DNA of 64,000 bases, from the NCBI RefSeq assembly GCF_001305675.1, contig NZ_CP011853.1, forward strand, positions 3,658,001-3,722,000, written 5' to 3'. This document shows positions 17,373 to 24,976 of this stretch, one piece after another (positions within the stretch are counted from its first letter, which is position 1; the number at the start of each line of letters is the position of its first letter). Made by a program: the position numbers and the translations under genes. This stretch comes from Gordonia phthalatica. Its GTDB lineage: Bacteria; Actinomycetota; Actinomycetes; Mycobacteriales; Mycobacteriaceae. The notes below the pieces were generated by a model. It was not told the DNA's origin. It saw only the letters and a program-made list of their open reading frames with translations, and ran no database searches.

Positions 17373-17861
17373 TCAGGATGCCTCGGCCAGGATCTCGTCG
17401 AGCATGCTGTCGGCCTTCTCGTCATCTGTGTGCTGTGCCAGCGACAGCTCGTCGACCAGTACGCGACGGGCACGGGTCAGCATGCGCTTCTCACCTGCCG
17501 ACAGACCGCGGTCCTGCTCGCGACGCCACAGGTCGCGGACGATCTCGGCGACCTTGATGATGTCGCCCGAGATCAGCTTCTCCTGGTTGGCCTTGAAGCG
17601 ACGCGCCCAGTTGGTCGGTTCCTCGGTGTGCGGAGCCCGCAGCACCTGGAAGACCTGATCGAGTCCTTCTTCACCGACGACGTCCCGCACACCGACGTAT
17701 TCGAGTTTGCTCGACGGAATCTGAACCGTCATGTCGCCGTCGGCGACCTTCAGAACGAGGTATTCGACCTCTTCACCCTTGATGGTTCGAACGACGATGT
17801 CTTCGACGTGAGCCGCACCGTGATGGGGATAAACAACGGTGTCGCCAACTTTGAAATTCAA
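17373..17861 (-). CDS. carD: CarD family RNA polymerase-binding transcription regulator
   Basis: CarD binds the RNA polymerase beta subunit and stabilises open complexes; it controls rRNA promoters and is essential in mycobacteria. The 162-residue protein shows the N-terminal Tudor-like RNAP-interaction domain (FKVGDTVVYPHHGAAHVEDI) and the helical C-terminal DNA-binding domain including ANQEKLISGDIIKVAEIVRDLWRR with the conserved Trp. Length and sequence match the mycobacterial protein closely. It is first in the carD-ispD-ispF-cysS-rlmB series and divergent from lpqE across ~280 bp. On its strand a GGGG-rich ribosome site precedes the ATG. Confidence 0.97.
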   Translation of the reverse strand: MNFKVGDTVVYPHHGAAHVEDIVVRTIKGEEVEYLVLKVADGDMTVQIPSSKLEYVGVRDVVGEEGLDQVFQVLRAPHTEEPTNWARRFKANQEKLISGDIIKVAEIVRDLWRREQDRGLSAGEKRMLTRARRVLVDELSLAQHTDDEKADSMLDEILAEAS

Positions 17862-18078
17862 TGTCCACTACCCCTTTCGAATGTAACCAGTCTAACACGC
17901 GCCGCCGACACCCCTTCACCAACGGTGCAGGTCAACCCAGGTGGCAGCAGGTGAATCGTGGTATACGCACCGAGTTCACCATGTTCCGGACACGCGGTTG
18001 CGGTCCGAACGCGACGGCTGCGGCGCTACGATTACCGAGATGTTTCGGCGACCCGGAGGAACTTTTCCGGCGCCCGCC

Positions 18079-18112
18079 CACTACGCTGCGTAGTGAACCC
18101 CGCTACCTAGCG
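18079..18112. promoter_or_regulatory. Two perfect palindromes upstream of lpqE
   Basis: CACTACGCTGCGTAGTG (18079-18095) is a 17-bp perfect palindrome around one central base, and CGCTACCTAGCG (18101-18112) is a second perfect one 5 bp later. They end ~30-45 bp before the lpqE start, overlapping where its promoter should be. They look like binding sites for one or two dimeric regulators in the carD-lpqE divergent region (17862-18140), which otherwise shows no gene. Confidence 0.5.
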
Positions 18113-18140
18113 GATACCGCGACGACCACCGGAGGAAATG

Positions 18141-18821
18141 GTGTCAGTGCTCAATCGGTCCACCCGACGTCTGGCCTCGGCAGCTGCTGTCGGCGCATTC
18201 GGCATCGCCATCGCTCTCGGCACCACGGCCTGCGGCTCGGGCAAGATCTCGCAGACTGCGAATCAGGCCCCCGCAGTCCCCGGTGCGGCAGGAACCATCC
18301 AGCTCGCGCCGAGCGACGTCAGCGGCGACACGAACCGCTCCGGCACCATCGCCGTCCGCAACGTCCACATCCTGTACCCGACCGACAAGGCCGACGCCAT
18401 CTTCGGCGACGGCGGCCCGTTCCAGGTAGCGTTCCTCGTCTCGAACGACAGCGTGAACCGCACGGTGAAGCTCGACAGCATCACCGCGAAGACCGGTGAT
18501 GTGAAGGTGACCCCGCCGACCGACGCCAAGGACGGCAACCCCGCCGAGCTGCGCCCGAACACCGCACTGCAGGCCGGCGAGCCCGCCGGTGCCCTGACCG
18601 GCGCCGACGACAAGACCGAGGTCCCGCGCTTCACCGTCGAGCTGAACAACACCGGCAACACCGTCGCCGCGGGCCTGACGACGCCGCTGACCTTCAACTT
18701 CTCGGTCTACGACCTCCAGGGCAAGAAGGTTCAGACCGTGTCGACCACCATCGACACCCCGGTCGACGGCAACACCCTCCCCGGCCGCCAGGACATCGTC
18801 CGCGACCGTCAGGGCGAGTGA
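18141..18821 (+). CDS. lpqE: LpqE-like lipoprotein
   Basis: A 226-residue exported protein with a lipoprotein signal (RRLASAAAVGAFGIAIALGTTAC, acylated at the TTAC cysteine). The mature part has beta-rich, DUF461-like/PCu(A)C-like character (VRNVHILYPTDKADAIFGDGGPFQVAFLVSND), as in LpqE proteins; function is not established. A GGAGGA ribosome site at 18131-18136 lies too close to the ATG at 18138, so the GTG at 18141 or 18147 is the likelier start. Position between carD and radA matches the Mtb order. A strong hairpin terminator follows at 18848-18877. Confidence 0.82.
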   Translation: MSVLNRSTRRLASAAAVGAFGIAIALGTTACGSGKISQTANQAPAVPGAAGTIQLAPSDVSGDTNRSGTIAVRNVHILYPTDKADAIFGDGGPFQVAFLVSNDSVNRTVKLDSITAKTGDVKVTPPTDAKDGNPAELRPNTALQAGEPAGALTGADDKTEVPRFTVELNNTGNTVAAGLTTPLTFNFSVYDLQGKKVQTVSTTIDTPVDGNTLPGRQDIVRDRQGE

Positions 18822-18847
18822 CCTCGACTCTCGGATAGACCACCTCG

Positions 18848-18877
18848 GCACCCCGGTCCCCTTTGGGATCGGGGTGC
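18848..18877 (+). terminator. Intrinsic terminator after lpqE
   Basis: Arms GCACCCCGGTCCC (18848-18860) and GGGATCGGGGTGC (18865-18877) pair over 13 bp with one G-T wobble and a CTTT loop. No U-tract follows, which is common for actinobacterial hairpin terminators. It separates lpqE from radA. Confidence 0.75.
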
Positions 18878-18881
18878 TGTC

Positions 18882-18896
18882 GTAGGCGTCGCCTAC
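18882..18896. promoter_or_regulatory. 15-bp perfect palindrome just before radA
   Basis: GTAGGCGTCGCCTAC is palindromic around one central base and ends 1 bp before the first possible radA GTG (18898) and 10 bp before the preferred GTG (18907). It overlaps the expected ribosome-binding or promoter region, so it may be an operator or a 5' mRNA hairpin that controls radA. Confidence 0.4.
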
Positions 18897-18906
18897 AGTG
18901 GCTCCC

Positions 18907-20298
18907 GTGGCGAAGGCGAAATCGATTTTCCGGTGTTCCGGGTGCGGCCATCAGGTGCCGAAGTGGATCGGGCGATGCCCCGACTGCGGCGAGTGGGGAA
19001 CCATCTCCGAGTCCGCTCCGGCAGCGGTCGCGGCGCGCGCGGGGACCACGTCGGTGGCGCCGTCGAGCCCCGCCGTCCGGATCACGACGGTTCGCGCCGA
19101 CGCCGCGACGGCCACCCCCACCGGCATCGCCGAGTTCGATCGAGTGCTCGGCCGCGGTGTGGTTCCCGGGTCGGTGATCCTGCTCGCAGGCGAGCCCGGC
19201 GTCGGCAAGTCGACGCTGCTGCTCGAGACCGTGAAACAGTGGGCCGCGCAGGGCAAGACGGCGCTGTACGTGACCGGTGAGGAGTCGGCCGGGCAGGTGC
19301 GGTTGCGCGCCGAGCGGACCGACGCCGTCCACGAGAACATCTTCCTGGCCGCCGAGACCGACCTCGCGACCGTCCTCGGCCACGTCGAGCAGGTCTCACC
19401 CACCCTGATGATCGTCGACTCCGTCCAGACGATGGTCGCCACCGGCACCGACGGCGTCACCGGCGGCGTCACCCAGATCCGAGCCGTCACCACCGCGCTG
19501 GTCTCACTCGCGAAAACCAGCGAGATCGCGATCATCCTGGTCGGTCACGTCACCAAGGACGGCAACGTCGCCGGACCGCGCTCGCTGGAGCATCTGGTCG
19601 ACGTCGTGCTGGCCTTCGAGGGCGACCGCCACTCGTCGCTCCGCATGGTGCGCGGCATCAAGAACCGCTTCGGTCCGTCCGACGAGGTCGGCTGCTTCGA
19701 GCAGCGGTCCGACGGCATCTACGAGGTCTCCGACCCGTCGGGCATCTTCCTGCACCAGCACGAGTCGGAGGTCGCGGGCAGCGCGGCGCTGGTGGCGATG
19801 GACGGTCGTCGCGCGATGGTCGGCCAGATCCAGGCCCTCCTCAACGACACCCAGATGACCTCGCCGCGCCGCGCGGTGTCCGGGCTGGACTCCTCCCGCG
19901 TCGCGATGATGCTGGCCGTTGCGGAGAAGCACGCGGGCATCACCGCGAGCAAGAAGGAGGTGTACGCCTCCACCGTCGGCGGCATGAAGGTCACCGAGCC
20001 GGCCGCCGACCTCGCGATCTTCCTGGCCCTCTACTCATCGCACAAGGACGTGCCGATCCCGTCGTCGACCGTCGCGATCGGCGAGCTGGGGCTCGCCGGG
20101 GAGGTCCGCCGGGTCTCGTCCATCTCCCGTCGCGTGGCCGAGGCCAAGCGTCTCGGCTTCCAGCACGCGATCATCCCCGCGGGCAGCGACGAGGAGCTCC
20201 CGAAGGGCATCCGCATCAGCCGGGTGAACAACCTGCTGGAGGCCTACCAGGCCGCTCGCGGATCGTCCCGCAGCAACGTGATTCAGGCTCCGTTCTGA
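18907..20298 (+). CDS. radA: DNA repair protein RadA (Sms)
   Basis: RadA is a RecA-like branch-migration helicase used in recombinational repair. A C4 zinc finger is at residues 10-27 (CSGC and CPDC pairs). Walker A is GEPGVGKST, followed by the RadA-specific KNRFG motif (GIKNRFGPSDEVGCF) and a C-terminal Lon-protease-like domain (YASTVGGMKVTEPAADLAIFLALYSS). I prefer the GTG at 18907 because VAKAKS aligns with typical RadA N-termini; a GTG at 18898 adds three residues. Proximity to disA matches the mycobacterial order and links two DNA-integrity functions. Confidence 0.97.
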   Translation: MAKAKSIFRCSGCGHQVPKWIGRCPDCGEWGTISESAPAAVAARAGTTSVAPSSPAVRITTVRADAATATPTGIAEFDRVLGRGVVPGSVILLAGEPGVGKSTLLLETVKQWAAQGKTALYVTGEESAGQVRLRAERTDAVHENIFLAAETDLATVLGHVEQVSPTLMIVDSVQTMVATGTDGVTGGVTQIRAVTTALVSLAKTSEIAIILVGHVTKDGNVAGPRSLEHLVDVVLAFEGDRHSSLRMVRGIKNRFGPSDEVGCFEQRSDGIYEVSDPSGIFLHQHESEVAGSAALVAMDGRRAMVGQIQALLNDTQMTSPRRAVSGLDSSRVAMMLAVAEKHAGITASKKEVYASTVGGMKVTEPAADLAIFLALYSSHKDVPIPSSTVAIGELGLAGEVRRVSSISRRVAEAKRLGFQHAIIPAGSDEELPKGIRISRVNNLLEAYQAARGSSRSNVIQAPF

Positions 20299-20302
20299 GG
20301 CA

Positions 20303-20827
20303 CTACTCCCCGGCGTGAACCGCCTTGTCGCGGTAACCGGCGAAGTGCTTCTCGAGGTCGATCTCGATGAACAGCGCGTGCGCGCCGGCGACGAGGACGT
20401 CCGGGTCGCCGAGGTGCGCGTAAGCCCGCGTGTAGATCTTGCGGCCGACGCCGCCGAGGATCTCGCAGGTGAAGTGGACCGTGCTGCCGAGCGGGATCGG
20501 TTTGGCGTAGTCGATCGCCAGATGACCCGTGACGACCGGCTTGCGCAGCAGCAACGGGGTGGTGCCCATGACCTCGTCGAACGCTGCGGACAGGACGCCG
20601 CCGTGGATGACGCCCGGACCGCCCTGCATCCAGTCCTCGACCTTCATGGTGGCCGTCGTCGTCACGCCTTCACCGGCGACGACGGTGATGCGAAGACCGA
20701 CCGGAGCCTCGTCGCCGCAGCCGTAGCACATCGAGTGGTGCAGGCCGATCTTCTCGCCCGGCCGGGTGGCCTTGGGATGGCGGGCCAGCGGCTCGATGTC
20801 TGTGGGCAGCACGAATGAGGTCTTCAC
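20303..20827 (-). CDS. PaaI-type hotdog-fold thioesterase
   Basis: The 174-residue protein has the hotdog thioesterase core: GPGVIHGGVLSAAFDEVMG (the HGG-type active-site helix) and GHLAIDYAKPIPLGS. An N-terminal HHSMCYGCGDEAPVGLRI segment is typical of the actinobacterial subgroup. It probably hydrolyses acyl-CoA thioesters; the acyl group is unknown. It starts at a GTG only 20 bp from the disA start on the other strand, so the two share a very short divergent promoter region. It is convergent with radA, with 4 bp between the stop codons. Confidence 0.87.
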   Translation of the reverse strand: MKTSFVLPTDIEPLARHPKATRPGEKIGLHHSMCYGCGDEAPVGLRITVVAGEGVTTTATMKVEDWMQGGPGVIHGGVLSAAFDEVMGTTPLLLRKPVVTGHLAIDYAKPIPLGSTVHFTCEILGGVGRKIYTRAYAHLGDPDVLVAGAHALFIEIDLEKHFAGYRDKAVHAGE

Positions 20828-20847
20828 GTACGGCTACGCTAGTGCAG

Positions 20848-21945
20848 GTGAACGACTCCGTGATGCCCGAGGTCCGCCTCGGTGAGCAAGTCCGGTCGGC
20901 GCTTCGACGTGTGGCGCCCGGCACGGGACTCCGCGACGGTCTCGAAAGGATCCTCCGCGGCGGGACCGGCGCGCTGATCGTCCTGGGATACGACGACGAC
21001 ACCGAACGCATCTGCGACGGAGGCTTCCACCTCGACATCGAGTTCGCCCCCACCCGACTGCGCGAGCTGTCGAAGATGGACGGCGCCGTCGTGCTGTCCG
21101 ACGACGGCAAGCGCATCGTCCGCGCCAACGTGCAACTGATGCCCGACCCCAGCATCCCCACCGAAGAGTCGGGTACCCGGCACCGCGCCGCCGAACGCAC
21201 GGCCGTCCAGACCGGCGTCCCGGTGATCTCGGTGAGCGCGTCGATGTCGATCGTGAGCGTCTACGTCGCCGGTCAGCGCCGCGTCGTCGAGAACCCGGAC
21301 GCCATCCTCTCCCGTGCCAACGTCGCCCTGGCGACCCTGGAACGGTACAAGTCCCGGCTGGACGAGGTCAGCAGCCAGCTCTCTCGCGCGGAGATCGAGG
21401 ACTATGTCCTGCTGCGCGACGCGATGAGCGCGGCCCAGCGGATGGAGATGGTTCGCCGCGTGTCGGTCGAGATCGAGGAGTACGTCCTCGAACTGGGCGT
21501 CAACGGTCGTCAAGTGGCACTGCAGTTGGAAGAGCTGATCAGCGACAACGACACCATCCGAGAGCTGCTTGTCCGCGACTACCACGCCAGTCCCGAGCCG
21601 GCGAGCACCGAGCAGGTGCGGCAGATCCTGGAGGCCGTCGAATCGCTGACCGATGCCGATCTCCTCGATCTGACGATGGTCGCCGGAGCGTTCGGCTATC
21701 CGACATCGCTGGAGGCGCAGGACACTGCGATGAGTCCGCGCGGATACCGACTGCTGGCTCGCATCTCGCGGCTGCAGTTCGGTCACATCGATCGTCTGGT
21801 CCGCCACTTCACGACCCTGCAGGCGCTGCTTGCCAGCAGTGCCGCCGACTTGCAGTCCGTCGAAGGCATCGGCAGCATCTGGGCCCGGCACATCCGCGAA
21901 GGCCTGTCTCGGCTCGCCGAGAGCAGCTTGGAACGCTTTGACTGA
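20848..21945 (+). CDS. disA: DNA integrity scanning protein DisA (diadenylate cyclase)
   Basis: DisA makes cyclic di-AMP from two ATP and scans for branched DNA. The DAC domain (~15-150) has the catalytic DGA (KMDGAVVL) and RHR (GTRHRAAER) motifs. A helical linker and a C-terminal helix-hairpin-helix DNA-binding domain (LQSVEGIGSIWARHIREGL) follow. The sequence aligns nearly end to end with mycobacterial DisA. I chose the GTG at 20848; an ATG at 20863 or the upstream ATG at 20815 (inside the thioesterase gene) are alternatives. A perfect 16-bp hairpin lies right after the stop. Confidence 0.97.
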   Translation: MNDSVMPEVRLGEQVRSALRRVAPGTGLRDGLERILRGGTGALIVLGYDDDTERICDGGFHLDIEFAPTRLRELSKMDGAVVLSDDGKRIVRANVQLMPDPSIPTEESGTRHRAAERTAVQTGVPVISVSASMSIVSVYVAGQRRVVENPDAILSRANVALATLERYKSRLDEVSSQLSRAEIEDYVLLRDAMSAAQRMEMVRRVSVEIEEYVLELGVNGRQVALQLEELISDNDTIRELLVRDYHASPEPASTEQVRQILEAVESLTDADLLDLTMVAGAFGYPTSLEAQDTAMSPRGYRLLARISRLQFGHIDRLVRHFTTLQALLASSAADLQSVEGIGSIWARHIREGLSRLAESSLERFD

Positions 21946-21963
21946 TCTCCCGTTCGGGCCCGG

Positions 21964-22018
21964 CAAACAACTGTGGAGGCCTTCTCCCGTCCGGGGTGAA
22001 GACCTCCACAGTTGTTTG
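21964..22018. terminator. Bidirectional terminator between disA and the convergent gene
   Basis: A perfect 16-bp inverted repeat (arms 21964-21979 and 22003-22018, CAAACAACTGTGGAGG and its complement) with a 23-base loop. It lies between convergent stops 85 bp apart, so it can serve both genes. Confidence 0.75.
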
Positions 22019-22030
22019 AGCTAGAAGTTC

Positions 22031-22777
22031 CTACGCACCCGGGGCGGCCGGTGCCACCACGTTGAACGTGATCGGAGCCGACTCGCGCTCGCCGAGCTTC
22101 GCACTGGCCTGGTAGCCGCCGGGAGCGATCTGGACACGCTTCTTCTTGCAGCCGGGGCTGCTGGTGGTGCCCGACCAGGTGATGTCGTCGCGGGCCTGCT
22201 GTCCGGGCTGGAGCACCTGGATGTTCACCGACTTGTCGGGGGCGCAGTCCTGCGCCGACCACAGGGTCCGGGCGCCGTCGAGCGTCCGGACGGTGACGTT
22301 CGACGCGGCCTTGCCGACGTCGCGTGTGCACGCGGCCAGTCCACCGTTGGTGCTGACGATCGTGAAGACGGGCTGATCGCCGACGGTGTAGGTGGGCTTG
22401 TCGGTGTACAGGACCACCGAGATGCTCTGGTCGGAGCACAGGGGCACGCCGGTCTGCGCGGCGGGATCGCCCGGCGGCGGAGCCGCGGGTTCACTCGGCT
22501 TGGCGCTCGGGTCGCCGCCCGCACCGTGGTTTCCGCCCCCGCTGGGGGCCTCACTGGAGGCCGGTGCACTCGGCGTGCTCGACGGCGCCGGCGGCGTCGA
22601 CGTGGCAGACGATTTCGCGGCCGCGTTCTTCGAATCGGACGCGCTGTCACCGGACCCGCCACTGAGGGCGACGATCAGGAGGATGACCGCAACAACCGCA
22701 ACCACGACGCCGACACCGGCGACGACACGCCGTCGCCAATACACCTCGGGTGGCAGGGGTCCCTGTGGTTCAATCAC
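22031..22777 (-). CDS. Membrane-anchored extracytoplasmic protein, Rv3587c-like
   Basis: The 248-residue protein has a short cytoplasmic N-terminus (MIEPQGPLPPEVYWRRR), one membrane helix (~18-40), a long Ser/Pro/Ala/Gly-rich linker (~45-110) and a beta-rich extracellular domain (~115-240). The domain has several cysteines (PLCSDQ, AACTRD, QDCAPD, PGCKKK), probably disulphide-bonded. It fits the conserved mycolata protein found between disA and the carbonic anhydrase gene (Rv3587c position). Function is unknown; a cell-wall-facing role is inferred from topology. Confidence 0.8.
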   Translation of the reverse strand: MIEPQGPLPPEVYWRRRVVAGVGVVVAVVAVILLIVALSGGSGDSASDSKNAAAKSSATSTPPAPSSTPSAPASSEAPSGGGNHGAGGDPSAKPSEPAAPPPGDPAAQTGVPLCSDQSISVVLYTDKPTYTVGDQPVFTIVSTNGGLAACTRDVGKAASNVTVRTLDGARTLWSAQDCAPDKSVNIQVLQPGQQARDDITWSGTTSSPGCKKKRVQIAPGGYQASAKLGERESAPITFNVVAPAAPGA

Positions 22778-22850
22778 GGCTCCAACGGTATCGTCGACCC
22801 CCTGTATCAGGCTCGACGACTATCGGCGTGTCGTGAAATTCAGAGGTGTG

Positions 22851-23477
22851 TCACAGTCCGACTTCGCCGATGTCACCGATGGCATTGATGAACTCCACCT
22901 TGCCGTCGTCGAGGTGGTAGGTGAGACCGACGACCGCCAGAGTCCCCGCTTCGACGCGGTCGGCGATGATTCGGCTGCGCTCCACCAGCAGGTGGACGGT
23001 CTCCTTCACATGGCGGCCGACGAAGTCGTAGTAGTCGGTGATGCCCTCGGCACGGCCGGCGAGGATGCTCGGCGCCACCTTCTCGACGATGGCGCGGACG
23101 TAGCCGTTGGGGATGGTGTTGTCGGCGAGCGCCTTGAGCGTTGCGCCGACGGCTCCGCAATTGCTGTGACCCAGGACGACGATCAGCGGGACGTCGAGGA
23201 CGTCGGGGCCGAACTCGATGGTGCCCATGACCGCTTCGTCGAGGACGTGACCAGCGGTGCGGACGACGAACATGTCGCCGAGGCCCTGGTCGAAGATGAT
23301 CTCAGCGGCCAGTCGGGAGTCACCGCAACCGAAGAGCACCACGTGCGGAGCCTGGCCCGCGGCGAGTGCCGCACGCTGCTCACTACTCTGGTTCGGATGG
23401 ATAACTTCCCCGTCGACAAAACGCTTGTTGCCCTCTTTGATGACCTGCCATGCCTGAGCCGGGGTTAGATTTTCCAT
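22851..23477 (-). CDS. can: Beta-class carbonic anhydrase
   Basis: Interconverts CO2 and bicarbonate. The zinc ligands of the beta class are visible: C51 in GCGDSR (with the D53-R55 dyad), H104 and C107 in GHSNCGA. The 208-residue length is normal. The start ATG (23477) was chosen because MENLTPAQAW begins the conserved region; an in-frame extension to 23825 runs antisense through mutY and is not credible. Its start codon overlaps the divergent mutY start codon by two bases. It corresponds in position to canB (Rv3588c) of M. tuberculosis. Confidence 0.95.
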   Translation of the reverse strand: MENLTPAQAWQVIKEGNKRFVDGEVIHPNQSSEQRAALAAGQAPHVVLFGCGDSRLAAEIIFDQGLGDMFVVRTAGHVLDEAVMGTIEFGPDVLDVPLIVVLGHSNCGAVGATLKALADNTIPNGYVRAIVEKVAPSILAGRAEGITDYYDFVGRHVKETVHLLVERSRIIADRVEAGTLAVVGLTYHLDDGKVEFINAIGDIGEVGL

Positions 23478-24372
23478 GACTGAAAGTATGCCACCGCACC
23501 TTCTCCTCGAATGGTTCACCCGGTCACAACGCGACCTCCCGTGGCGCGAACCCGGCATCCCGGGTTGGCACATCCTGATCAGCGAGATCATGCTCCAGCA
23601 GACACCCGTCTCGCGCGTTCTAGAGCCGTGGCGCGAGTGGGTCCGGCGGTGGCCGACACCGTCGGCGATGGCCCGCGAAAGCAGCGGAGAAGTGGTCCGG
23701 GCCTGGGGAAAGCTGGGATATCCGCGGCGGGCGATGCGCCTGCACGAGTGCGCGGGCATCATAGCCGAGAAGCACGACGACGTGGTGCCCGACGACGTGG
23801 ACACCCTCCTCTCATTGCCCGGCATCGGCGACTACACGGCGCGTGCCGTCGCCTGCTTCGCATACGGGCAGTCGGTACCGGTGGTCGACACCAATGTTCG
23901 GCGGGTCATCGCCCGAGCGATCGACGGTCGCGAACAGCCCGGTTCACCGTCGAAGCGCGACCTCGCCGACGCCGAACGCCTCCTCCCCCGCGACGCGGAC
24001 GGCGATTACTCGGCGACCGCACCGACGTTCTCTGCGGCGCTCATGGAACTCGGCGCGCTGGTGTGCACGGCCCGTGAGGCGCGCTGCGATCTATGCCCGC
24101 TGGAACGGTCGTGCGAGTGGGTGCGACGCGGCAGACCGGCCCACGACGGCCCCGCCCGCAAGACACAGAAGTACGAGGGCACCGATCGTCAGGCGCGCGG
24201 TCGCCTGCTCGACGTCCTGCGCAACACGTCCGGCCCCGTCGAACAGGCCGCCCTCGACCTCGCGTGGGAACGGGACCCGGGACAGCGGGCTCGCGCCTTG
24301 GACTCGCTGCTGGTCGACGGACTTGTCGAGGTGACCGACGACGGGTTGTTCTGCTTGGCGGGCGAGGGGTGA
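23476..24372 (+). CDS. mutY: A/G-specific adenine DNA glycosylase MutY
   Basis: Removes adenine mispaired with 8-oxoguanine. Catalytic Glu37 (ISEIMLQQT) and Asp138 (VPVVDTNVRR) are at the same positions as in E. coli MutY. The helix-hairpin-helix LPGIGDYTARAV and the [4Fe-4S] cluster C-X6-C-X2-C-X5-C (CTAREARCDLCPLERSC) are intact. At 298 residues it lacks the full NUDIX-like C-terminal domain of E. coli MutY, as in other mycolata. The ATG at 23476 overlaps the divergent carbonic anhydrase start; an ATG at 23488 (MPPHLLLEW) is an alternative. Confidence 0.96.
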   Translation: MTESMPPHLLLEWFTRSQRDLPWREPGIPGWHILISEIMLQQTPVSRVLEPWREWVRRWPTPSAMARESSGEVVRAWGKLGYPRRAMRLHECAGIIAEKHDDVVPDDVDTLLSLPGIGDYTARAVACFAYGQSVPVVDTNVRRVIARAIDGREQPGSPSKRDLADAERLLPRDADGDYSATAPTFSAALMELGALVCTAREARCDLCPLERSCEWVRRGRPAHDGPARKTQKYEGTDRQARGRLLDVLRNTSGPVEQAALDLAWERDPGQRARALDSLLVDGLVEVTDDGLFCLAGEG

Positions 24373-24976
24373 AGGCCTCAGTCGTCCGGAACCGTCAGAC
24401 CATCCCGATAGCCTGATTCATGCCTATATACGTAATTCCACAGCACGTATCACGATCCGGTTTCGAATGATTGAACTAATCAAGTGTGATCTATATCATT
24501 ATAAGTGCAATGAGCGAGGTGGCTTGCGGGTCGTCTCAAGTTGTTTGAGAAGTCCATAGCGCGTCGCGGCACAGGCGACACGGGCCATTTCCGGGGCGTG
24601 GGAGCTGGAGGGGTGGCCGGTGGGTGTCCGACGGCAAAAGGTGGGACGCCGTCGGTCGGGGTTCGGCCGGCAACGGGTGCGGACCGTTCGCCTGAATCCG
24701 ACAGGGACGTCGAGCTGCGGGGAAGGTCGCTCGAGGACCTCGCCGGAGCGGGAGTCCCCAGTGGGGCTTCGGCATCAGGTATGCGAGTCCAGTGCCAGGC
24801 CTCGGCGACGGCGTCTCCTGCTTTCGTGATCGCACCGGAGTGTGGTTGCGGTGGTCTGCTCGTGCGTCCGATTTCGGAAATGTGGGAGTTCGATGCACGG
24901 TCGCCGACGCCCGCGGCGATCCTGCGGCCGGGTCGGCGATCGCGCGGAAAAGTTTGGTGAAGGCGAGGGGATTGTG
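24373..24976 (+). promoter_or_regulatory. Long non-coding leader and candidate promoter upstream of the DUF222/HNH gene
   Basis: About 600 bp without a convincing gene. An AT-rich patch at 24415-24510 holds a sigma70-like promoter: TTGAAC (24471-24476), a 17-base spacer, then TATCAT (24494-24499), pointing rightward. A hairpin with arms TCTCAA/TTGAGA (24534-24550) follows. From ~24560 to 24970 the DNA is GC-rich with several overlapping open frames and no consistent codon bias, giving a possible leader of ~470 bases. A GAGGGG ribosome site (24965-24970) precedes the ATG at 24977. Confidence 0.4.

Noticed and set aside
23478..23825. N-terminal extension of the carbonic anhydrase frame
   Set aside because: Extension is antisense to mutY, Arg/Ser-rich and not part of the family; start set at 23477.
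24541..24960. 139-codon plus-strand frame in the DUF222 leader
   Set aside because: No ribosome site, Gly/Ser/Arg-rich composition and no codon bias; kept as non-coding leader.
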